This document shows positions 1 to 5,306 of a stretch of 5,919 nt of DNA, piece by piece. The stretch lies in assembly GCA_965602945.1 (NCBI GenBank), contig CBFDBC010000209.1:1-5919 (forward strand), written 5' to 3'. The stretch is from JAUXEH01 sp965602945 (lineage in GTDB: Bacteria; Acidobacteriota; Aminicenantia; Aminicenantales; Aminicenantaceae). The translations under genes and the position numbers were made by a program. Position 1 is the stretch's first letter; the number at the start of each line of letters is the position of its first letter. The notes under the pieces were generated by a model. That model saw only the letters and a program-made list of their open reading frames with translations, was not told where the DNA came from and ran no database searches.

Positions 1-1238
1 TGTGCGTGCCCATCAAACAGGACAGTGAAGTGATCGGAGTCCTTGAGGTCTACAACAAGGCCGTGGACGGCAAAACCCGGCCCGAAGGCTTCACGGCAGA
101 GGACGAAAACGTCCTGGAACAGATCTGTGAACACATCGCCATCGCCATAAACAAGCTCAACCTCATCCAGTACGACGCCCTCACGGGCCTCCTGCGCCCC
201 GATCCCTTCTTAGACAGGGTCATGCAGAAGCTCCGCGATCAGACCAAGCGGCACCAGGAGGAGAATTCCTTCTCTATGGTCATGGGCGATGTGGACTGGT
301 TCAAAAACTACAACGACCGCAACGGCCACGAGGCCGGCAACAAGCTCCTGCGCGAGCTGGCCGAGATCCTGAAATCCTCCACCCGCGAGGGCGACATCCT
401 GTGCCGCTACGGGGGCGAGGAGTTCCTGTTCTTCCTCTCATGCCAGAACTGCGACCAGGAGTCCATGCTGTTTACCAACCGCATCCGCAAGAACATCGAG
501 AACCACTACTTCGACTACCAGGAGTTCCAGCCTCGCAAGAACCTGACCATGAGCTTCGGCATCACGAACTTCCACCGCGACCGCTTCGGCGACCCGGACA
601 ACATCGACCGCCACGACCTGATCCTCCTCACGGGCGAGGCCGACATGGCCCTGGCCGAGGCCAAGGGCAAGCGCCGCTCTGGTACAATGCCCGAGGAGAT
701 CGATGAGGAAGACTTCCCGGCCAAGAACAAGATCACGGTCTACCTGCCCAAGGTCGCGGAAGACAAGACCTTCCCCGAGGACATCTCAGACCTGAACGGT
801 GCCAAAAAAGCCCACAAGCCGCCCCAGGCTCCCCCCCTTCCTCCCCTGCCCCAGGCCGCACTCGACAAGCTCAAGCCCAACGGCAGCAAAAAAGAAGACA
901 AGCGCAAGTTCCCGCGCCACGACATATCCTCGTATGTTCTCTACAAGAACGGGGTCGACACCAAGGTGGTCCGCGCGCTCAACATGAGCCTGGGCGGGGT
1001 AAAAATCGTGGCCCAGTCCTCCTTCGACCGCGGCCAGTCCTTCGAGCTCTCGCTCATACTGGGCGACGATGTCCTCGAATGCAAGGGGGACGTCGTCTAC
1101 TGTGTGCCCGCCAACACCAACCACGGTTACTTTGTTTCGGGGGTTAAATTCCGGGATCTGTCCTTCACCGACTGGAAGTCACTGGAGAGTTATTTCGAAA
1201 CCCTGCCGGAGCTCCAACAAAAAAAAGCCGCCCACTGA
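1..1238 (+). CDS. GAF-GGDEF-PilZ diguanylate cyclase-like protein (5' end outside window)
   Basis: This is the C-terminal part of a cytoplasmic signalling enzyme predicted to join two GTP into a cyclic dinucleotide. The reading frame is already open at base 3 and the first residues are mid-GAF, so the true start lies upstream. Numbering from the GTG at 6: residues 1-54 are the end of a GAF sensor domain. Residues 57-235 are a GGDEF domain with DALTGL (57-62), metal-binding D95, base-contact N103, the signature GGEEF (136-140) and an allosteric I-site RxxD (R127 to D130) five residues before it. The position equal to PleD Asp344 is N112. A Pro-rich linker (about 272-288) leads to a PilZ domain (about 297-400) with RKFPR (300-304) and NMSLGG (326-331), the two c-di-GMP-binding motifs. 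The catalytic residues look intact, so activity is likely. Whether the product is only c-di-GMP is open because of N112. It converges with the acidic-protein gene, 52 bp away. Confidence 0.93.
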   Translation, partial: CVPIKQDSEVIGVLEVYNKAVDGKTRPEGFTAEDENVLEQICEHIAIAINKLNLIQYDALTGLLRPDPFLDRVMQKLRDQTKRHQEENSFSMVMGDVDWFKNYNDRNGHEAGNKLLRELAEILKSSTREGDILCRYGGEEFLFFLSCQNCDQESMLFTNRIRKNIENHYFDYQEFQPRKNLTMSFGITNFHRDRFGDPDNIDRHDLILLTGEADMALAEAKGKRRSGTMPEEIDEEDFPAKNKITVYLPKVAEDKTFPEDISDLNGAKKAHKPPQAPPLPPLPQAALDKLKPNGSKKEDKRKFPRHDISSYVLYKNGVDTKVVRALNMSLGGVKIVAQSSFDRGQSFELSLILGDDVLECKGDVVYCVPANTNHGYFVSGVKFRDLSFTDWKSLESYFETLPELQQKKAAH

Positions 1239-1249
1239 GTGAGCGGCTT
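1219..1249 (-). terminator. Rho-independent terminator of the acidic-protein gene, overlapping the opposing gene's stop
   Basis: Read on the - strand, AAGCCGC (1249-1243) pairs with GCGGCTT (1231-1225). An inner CAC/GTG pair (1241-1239 with 1235-1233) closes a three-base loop. The stem is followed directly by a run of eight T (1226-1219, sharing its first two with the stem), the classic layout. It lies 42 bp after the stop of the - strand gene. On the + strand the same stem is followed only by CCCTCTATTATATTT, so it may also act weakly for the GGDEF gene, whose TGA (1236-1238) lies in the loop region. Confidence 0.8.
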
Positions 1250-1290
1250 CCCTCTATTATATTTGCGTAAGTTTGGGCTCTTTTTAGGGA

Positions 1291-2991
1291 TCAACCGGTC
1301 TGGATCTTGAGCTCCTGGATGATGCTCTGCAGGTACTCGGCCGGCGGAGTGATCCTGGCGTAGAAGTCGTCCTTGATCCCGCGGGCGAACTCATCGAAAG
1401 ACGTGAAGTCCTCCTGGTTGGACCAGTTTTCCATGCTGACTTTCTCCAGGATGTTCTTGAACACGTCCACGTTGAGGATGTCCTGGGTAAAGCCTGGCAG
1501 GAATTCAGGGTCTTTCTCACACAGGCGCAGGCAGCTCAGCATGAGCTTGCGCACGGCCTCCTGGTGCCGGATAATCTCCTGCTTGACAAAGAACTGGTCC
1601 TTGGGGGATTCGGTCCCGGTAAGCTTTACATAGAGCTTCTTGGCCTCGTCTACCGAGGTGCCGATGGCGGCGATGATGTATTCTCCGTCCAGTGTCTTCC
1701 TGTCTTCGTTCACGAAATAGGATATCTCGCCTTCGCCCTTGCGGCCCTCGGTCTCGCGGTACTGCTCGAGCGTGTCGAGGAGCTGGAGGTCTTCACCCTC
1801 GGCCTGGAGACCTGTGACTTCGGCCGCCTCTTCGGCACCCTCTTCTGCGGATTCCTCAACGTATTCCACTTCTCCGCCCTCTTCCGGAATCTCTTCGGCG
1901 GCCGCTTCCTCGGTTTGTTCCTCTACGCTCACTTCACCTTCTGCTTCGCCTTCTTCTTTTGCTTCAGCCTCGAACGGGATGATCTCGGTCTCGCGCTCAG
2001 GGACCTCTTCCTCGTCCCCGACGGTTCCGATTTCCATGCCTTCAGCCTGCTCTACGGCCTGTCCTTCAGCCTGTTCGCCTTCCACGGCTTCGGTTTCAAC
2101 CTGCTCGCCTTCAGGGACATATTCACCTTCGGCAGGGGCTTCAGTTTCCATCTGGTCTCCCTCCGGAAGCTGCTCGCCCTCCACCGGTTCGGTCTCGGCC
2201 TGCTCACCTTCCGGGAACTGCTCACCTTCTACCGGTTCGGTCTCGGCCTGCTCGCCTTCGGGGAGCTGTTCGCCCTCCGGCATCTGATCGCCCTCTGGAT
2301 AGCCTACCGTCTCGGGCATCTGATCGGTTCCGGGCATTCCTTCTTCCGGCAGCGTTTCGGCATCAGGCTCAGCCTGTACGTCTTCTGTTTCTACACGCTC
2401 CTGGCGTGCAAACGACGCCTTGGTCTCTTCCTTCTCGGTCGAGATATCGATACTTTCGCCGGCTTCCAGGAGTTCCTTTATCTTGCCGAGGCGGTCGAGT
2501 TCTTTCTCCAGATGGGTCTTGACCTCTTCTTCCTCCGCCACGGGAACGGTGGCCACGATGCCGAACTTGGTTTCAAGATCGCCCTTCATCGTCTCGGCCC
2601 TCTCCTGGGTCTCGCGGAACAGGGCTTCGAGCTGCTGGTTAAGCTCTGAGACCTTGCGCAGCTCATCCATGGTCAGCGCGGTCTTGGCCTCGATGTCGGT
2701 CTGGAGTTCCACGGCCCTGTCCAGGTGGTCTTTGATCTTCTGCTTCAGCTCGACCTTGTTGGTGTCATAAGCGGCAAAAAACTGCTGGAACGAAACCAGG
2801 GCATCCTTTTCCTGGGCCATCTCCTGTTCGATAGCCTCCATGCGCCTCTTGGCCTCTTCCTGCTCCCAGTGGATCTTCTCCTGGAGTTCCTTCTCTACGC
2901 TTTCCTTCTTCTGCTGCAGGATATCTTCCAGCTGGCTCTCGATCTCCTGGATGATCGATCCTTCCTTTTGAGGGTCTTTCTTGTTGGCCAT
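1291..2991 (-). CDS. Acidic repeat coiled-coil protein of unknown function
   Basis: I do not recognise this 566-residue protein. There is no signal peptide and no membrane segment, so it is probably cytoplasmic. Residues 10-175 are a Glu/Lys/Gln-rich helix with heptad-like spacing, predicted coiled coil. Residues 200-400 are extremely acidic, low in Lys/Arg and probably disordered; within them 231-318 are tandem PEGEQ-type repeats. Residues 420-566 look folded: mixed hydrophobic residues, aromatics (FVNED, KLYVKLTG, DDFYARITPP) and two Cys (487, 491). The start is ATG 2991 because a strong AGGAGAGG lies 5 nt upstream; the frame stays open to 3195, but that stretch is the spacer with a promoter and REP-like repeat. 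A promoter candidate and a palindrome sit just upstream and a strong terminator follows, so it is probably transcribed alone. It could be a structural, scaffold or polymer-binding protein; its place between two cyclic-dinucleotide genes is only suggestive. Confidence 0.85.
   Translation of the reverse strand: MANKKDPQKEGSIIQEIESQLEDILQQKKESVEKELQEKIHWEQEEAKRRMEAIEQEMAQEKDALVSFQQFFAAYDTNKVELKQKIKDHLDRAVELQTDIEAKTALTMDELRKVSELNQQLEALFRETQERAETMKGDLETKFGIVATVPVAEEEEVKTHLEKELDRLGKIKELLEAGESIDISTEKEETKASFARQERVETEDVQAEPDAETLPEEGMPGTDQMPETVGYPEGDQMPEGEQLPEGEQAETEPVEGEQFPEGEQAETEPVEGEQLPEGDQMETEAPAEGEYVPEGEQVETEAVEGEQAEGQAVEQAEGMEIGTVGDEEEVPERETEIIPFEAEAKEEGEAEGEVSVEEQTEEAAAEEIPEEGGEVEYVEESAEEGAEEAAEVTGLQAEGEDLQLLDTLEQYRETEGRKGEGEISYFVNEDRKTLDGEYIIAAIGTSVDEAKKLYVKLTGTESPKDQFFVKQEIIRHQEAVRKLMLSCLRLCEKDPEFLPGFTQDILNVDVFKNILEKVSMENWSNQEDFTSFDEFARGIKDDFYARITPPAEYLQSIIQELKIQTG
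2071..2265 (-). repeat. In-frame 48-bp tandem repeats coding PEGEQ-type units
   Basis: Four consecutive units of 16, 16, 17 and 16 residues (243-307 of the acidic protein) follow the pattern x-PEGEQ-x-ETE-x-VEGEQ. Shorter PEGDQ/PEGEQ units precede them (231-242) and a decayed QAEGQ/QAEG tail follows. The two central units share an identical 23-base stretch (2183-2205 and 2231-2253) exactly 48 bp apart, which points to recent duplication. Such arrays often vary in copy number between strains. Confidence 0.85.
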
Positions 2992-2996
2992 AGTAT

Positions 2997-3004
2997 CCTC
3001 TCCT
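2997..3004 (-). promoter_or_regulatory. Ribosome binding site that fixes the acidic-protein start
   Basis: On the - strand AGGAGAGG lies 5 nt before ATG 2991. No comparable site precedes the farther-upstream in-frame starts, so this site decides the start. Confidence 0.8.
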
Positions 3005-3027
3005 AAATTATTCACCATCTGACGCAT

Positions 3028-3056
3028 ATAATGGCAGTGAGGCCAAAATTTGGCAA
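3028..3056 (-). promoter_or_regulatory. Candidate sigma-70-type promoter of the acidic-protein gene
   Basis: On the - strand, TTGCCA (3056-3051; 5 of 6 to the -35 consensus) is followed after 17 nt by CATTAT (3033-3028; 4 of 6 to the -10 consensus). Transcription would start near 3020, about 15 nt before the ribosome binding site, giving a very short leader. This was judged by eye. Confidence 0.5.
3042..3054. promoter_or_regulatory. Perfect palindrome GCCAAA-A-TTTGGC, candidate operator
   Basis: Six-base arms, 3042-3047 and 3049-3054, are exact inverted repeats around a single A. The site overlaps the proposed -35 box, where a bound dimeric repressor would block RNA polymerase. No regulator gene is in the window to pair with it. 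Confidence 0.4.
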
Positions 3057-3100
3057 TAGCCTCTAAGGACGAATGCCGGGGGGAAAAAATTTCATCTTGC

Positions 3101-3118
3101 CTCACCCCTAAAGGTGAG
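3101..3118. repeat. Small hairpin CTCACC / GGTGAG
   Basis: Six-base exact inverted arms (3101-3106 and 3113-3118) enclose a six-base loop in the spacer between the HD-GYP gene and the acidic-protein promoter. It lies upstream of the proposed promoter, so it is not in that leader. On the - strand a T-run follows only after about ten bases, so at best it is a weak secondary terminator for the HD-GYP transcript. Confidence 0.3.
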
Positions 3119-3131
3119 ATAAATAAAGGGA

Positions 3132-3179
3132 AATTAAAGGGGAGTGGTCCAATTTTGCGGGCGAAATTGACCCCTCCCC
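3132..3179. repeat. REP-like inverted repeat, copy A (possible terminator of the HD-GYP gene)
   Basis: Left arm 3139-3155 (GGGGAGTGGTCCAATTT) pairs with right arm 3164-3179 with one mismatch and one bulged base around a short loop. The first 21 bases (3132-3152) recur exactly at 4381-4401. The element begins 20 bp after the HD-GYP stop codon. On the - strand the stem is followed by TTTAATTTCCCTTT, so it may also stop transcription. Confidence 0.75.
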
Positions 3180-3198
3180 GATACATCTTACCCATTTG

Positions 3199-4308
3199 TT
3201 ACCGCGAGGCCCACGGCCGGCTCGCCCGCATCATGTCCTCCATGGGCGGCAGGATCTTCGTCGTCTCGTAGCGGATCTTCTCCCAGGTGTCGAGCTCGAT
3301 GGAACAGAAAGCCTCCACCGCCTCGGGGTCGAACTGGGTTCCTGCGTGGTCCTCGATCTCTTTACGCGCCGCGGCAAAACTCCGGCGCCTCCGGTAAGGA
3401 CGGTGCGATGTGATCGCATCCAGCGCATCCGCCAACGCGAAGATCCGCGCCTCCCTGGGTATCGAGCCGCTCCTCAACCTCTTGGGGTAGCCTCCGCCGT
3501 CATAGCGCTCGTGATGATAGAGGATGATGTTCCCCACCTCCCGCACGAGCTTGACCTCTTTGATCAGGCCGTAGCCCAGCGAAGGGTGAAGCTTGATCTT
3601 GTCCCACTCCATATCGGTCAGCGGGCCGTTCTTCTTGAGGATGGCATCCGGGATGGCGATCTTGCCCACGTCATGCAGGAGCGCGCCCTTCTTGACGCTG
3701 TCCAGGGTCTCCTTGTCCGTGATTCCCAGGGCTTGGGCCAGGACGGTCGTGTACTTGGCCACGGACCGGCTGTGGCCGAAGGTCTCGACATCCCGCAGGT
3801 CGAGCGCCGTCATCAGGTTCTCCAGGGTCGAGTCATAGGCCTCTTCCAGATCCAGTGTCTTGCGCAGGTGCTCCTGCTGGTCCGACCGGTACTTGTTGAG
3901 GCGTTTGAGGTAGTTTTTGTTCTTGCGCATGAGCTGCCTTTTCGAGAGTTCGTTCTTTATGGCCGAGAAAACCGAGGCGAAATTGTCAAAGGAGGCCACC
4001 TGATCGACCGTGCCCTTTTCCAGCAATTCGATGGCGGTGTCGGGATTCCCCATGTCGGAGAGCATGAGGATGCCCAGCTGGGGGTTGAAGGACTTGGCGC
4101 TGTGCAGGATCGAGAGCGACTGGCTGTCGAACGGCACGAAACGGATGAGGGTGACGGAGATGCTGTCGTCGTTCAGGAGTTTTTCGGCCGCCTCGTTGAA
4201 GGTGGAGGCATCGTCCGTCTCGAAGTCATGGCGCTTTAGAAACCGGACCAGGTTGTTCCGCCGGCCCAGGTCTTCGTCGAATATCAGGATCTTGGTGGGT
4301 GCCGCCAT
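3199..4308 (-). CDS. Pseudo-receiver HD-GYP cyclic-dinucleotide phosphodiesterase
   Basis: This 369-residue two-domain cytoplasmic protein has the architecture of response regulators that hydrolyse c-di-GMP. Residues 5-120 keep a receiver-like fold with the acidic cluster D11-E12-D13, but residues 50-60, where the phosphorylated Asp belongs, contain no Asp (I55/R56 sit there). The conserved Lys near the end is S106. It is therefore probably not switched by phosphorylation. A helical linker (120-160) leads to the HD-GYP domain (about 162-360) with H179, HD (212-213) plus K216, H241, the HHE...DG.GYP signature (265-275) and DALDA (294-298) followed by RPYR; all expected metal ligands are present, so catalysis is likely. 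The start is ATG 4308 because AAGGAGGA lies 3 nt upstream. It precedes the acidic-protein gene on the same strand, but the 207-bp gap with a repeat and promoter argues for separate transcription. Some HD-GYP enzymes cleave 3',3'-cGAMP, so the substrate is not certain. Confidence 0.93.
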   Translation of the reverse strand: MAAPTKILIFDEDLGRRNNLVRFLKRHDFETDDASTFNEAAEKLLNDDSISVTLIRFVPFDSQSLSILHSAKSFNPQLGILMLSDMGNPDTAIELLEKGTVDQVASFDNFASVFSAIKNELSKRQLMRKNKNYLKRLNKYRSDQQEHLRKTLDLEEAYDSTLENLMTALDLRDVETFGHSRSVAKYTTVLAQALGITDKETLDSVKKGALLHDVGKIAIPDAILKKNGPLTDMEWDKIKLHPSLGYGLIKEVKLVREVGNIILYHHERYDGGGYPKRLRSGSIPREARIFALADALDAITSHRPYRRRRSFAAARKEIEDHAGTQFDPEAVEAFCSIELDTWEKIRYETTKILPPMEDMMRASRPWASR

Positions 4309-4311
4309 ATA

Positions 4312-4319
4312 TCCTCCTT
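4312..4319 (-). promoter_or_regulatory. Ribosome binding site of the HD-GYP gene
   Basis: On the - strand AAGGAGGA lies 3 nt before ATG 4308. It is a near-perfect Shine-Dalgarno site and supports this start. Confidence 0.8.
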
Positions 4320-4329
4320 TTCCTGCCTA

Positions 4330-4358
4330 TATATACTACATTTGGTATAAAAATTAAA
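4330..4358 (-). promoter_or_regulatory. Weak candidate promoter of the HD-GYP gene
   Basis: On the - strand TTTAAT (4358-4353) is followed after 17 nt by TATATA (4335-4330). The spacing is ideal but the boxes match only 3 and 4 of 6 bases. The region is AT-rich, so chance matches are likely. The -35 box falls in the degenerate repeat half at 4352-4366. Confidence 0.3.
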
Positions 4359-4456
4359 GTGGGACACAAAAAAGGGGAGGAATTAAAGGGGAGTGGTCCA
4401 AATAATACCATTAATTTGACCACACCCCTTTAATACAACCACTCCCCCTTTAATTT
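4352..4456. repeat. REP-like repeat cluster, copy B (possible terminator after prmC)
   Basis: The spacer between prmC and the HD-GYP gene is mostly repeat. A direct half (4381-4401) is identical to copy A. An inverted half (4410-4434) pairs with 4382-4406 across a three-base loop, with one mismatch and small bulges. A further inverted half (4439-4456) has one extra base in its C-run. A degenerate direct half (AAATTAAAGTGGGACAC) covers about 4351-4367. The cluster starts 12 bp after the prmC stop. On the - strand it ends in TTTAATTCCTCCCCTTTTTT, so it could also end prmC transcripts. Confidence 0.75.
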
Positions 4457-4468
4457 CTTGCTTCGTGC

Positions 4469-5294
4469 TCAAAGCAGCTGCGCCGCCACGACACGCGGAA
4501 TTCCCGCCAGATCGTCGTGGCTGCGCACTTTACCCCAGCCTTCACCGAACATCCTCAGCACGTCCTTTTGCTGGCCGAAGCCGATCTCGAAGACCAGATA
4601 GCCGTGGGGCTTCAGATACCTCCCCACCCCACGGACAAGCTTTTCGATCACTTCCAGCCCGGTCTCCCCTGCCACCAGGGCTCCCCGGGGCTCATGCTCC
4701 CGGATCCCTCGATCCAGCGTGTCCCACTCCCCTTCCGTAACATACGGGGGATTGGACACGACAAAATCGAATGCACCCATCAGACCCTCTTCGAGCAGCG
4801 GCCGGTACAGATCGCCCTGTTCGAACGAGAGGTTGGAGGATCCGGGACTGCGGAAGCTCCTTGGCCAAAGACACCGCAATGCACCCGCTGCCTGTGCCGA
4901 TGTCGGCGATGAATAGATCCAACCGGCTGCGGCTGAATCCCTGCTCCCTGGTTTTTTGCCCATGCCGGCCGCCGGCCAACTTCAGCACTTGCTCCACAAC
5001 CAGCTCGGTTTCAGGCCGCGGGATCAAAACCCCCGGCTCAACCTGGAAAACAAGCGACCAGAACTCCTTTTTGCCCGTCAGATAGGCCGCAGGGACGCCT
5101 GAGAGCCGTTTCCCGGCCATTTCCAGGAAGAATGCCTCCTGCTCCCCGGTTATGACCCTTTCCGGCTCAGAATAGAACTGTGCGTCCGTGATCGAGGCCG
5201 CCCTGCACAGCAGGATCCGGGCCTCGAGCTCAGGATCTTCCAGCGTTGCGAGCAGAGCCTTACCTTTGAGATAGACCTCCTGCGCTGTGCTCAT
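4469..5294 (-). pseudogene. prmC: prmC, release factor glutamine methyltransferase, broken by deletion and frameshift
   Basis: PrmC (HemK) uses S-adenosylmethionine to methylate the Gln of the GGQ motif in release factors. The 5' part, from ATG 5294 to about 4841, reads in one frame: the N-terminal helical domain, REFW-like KKEFWSL, PGVLIPRPETE, and SAM motif I DIGTGSGCIAVSLAKELPQ. The 3' part (about 4840-4469) reads in the next frame: NLSFEQGDLY, the catalytic NPPY (4753-4742), and a normal C-terminus, GIPRVVAAQLL. Between them about 20-23 residues expected in the family are absent, including the acidic residue that binds the SAM ribose. The frame change implies loss of 3n+2 bases (for example 62, 65 or 68) at a GGATCC (4838-4843). 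In the first frame translation runs on in nonsense to 4692. The ATG lies 12 nt after the prfA stop; GTG 5297 and TTG 5300 are alternative starts. A sequencing or assembly error is the main alternative. Confidence 0.85.
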
Positions 5295-5306
5295 CACCAA
5301 CTCGTG

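Noticed and set aside
786..1124. - strand open frame within the GGDEF-PilZ gene
   Set aside because: It is antisense to the linker and the PilZ domain, which has both binding motifs; it has no support of its own.
2038..2301. Possible CRISPR array, from regular 48-bp repeats
   Set aside because: The repeats are contiguous, keep a reading frame, have no unique spacers and vary by codon-level substitutions, so they are coding repeats.
1564..2649. Long + strand open frame opposite the acidic-protein gene, rich in Leu and Phe
   Set aside because: Glu codons GAG/GAA read as CTC/TTC on the other strand, so a Glu-rich gene leaves a long stop-free antisense frame. It has no domain and no ribosome binding site; a second antisense frame at 1739-2287 (Ser-rich) has the same cause.
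3034..3050. Sigma-54 (-24/-12) promoter from GGCC...TGCC on the - strand upstream of the acidic-protein gene
   Set aside because: Only 7 bases separate the GG and GC elements where 10 are needed.
2992..3195. 68-codon upstream extension of the acidic-protein gene
   Set aside because: It translates the REP-like repeat, the hairpin and the promoter region, has no ribosome binding site, and its composition differs sharply from the rest. ATG 2991 has a strong site.
3196..4239. Long + strand open frame opposite the HD-GYP gene
   Set aside because: The - strand gene has complete HD-GYP motifs and a strong ribosome binding site. The antisense translation shows no family features and arises from GC-rich codon use.
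4692..5300. Programmed frameshift in prmC as an explanation for the two frames
   Set aside because: A one-base slip would restore the frame but not the 20-23 missing residues of the SAM-binding fold, and I see no slippery run at the join.
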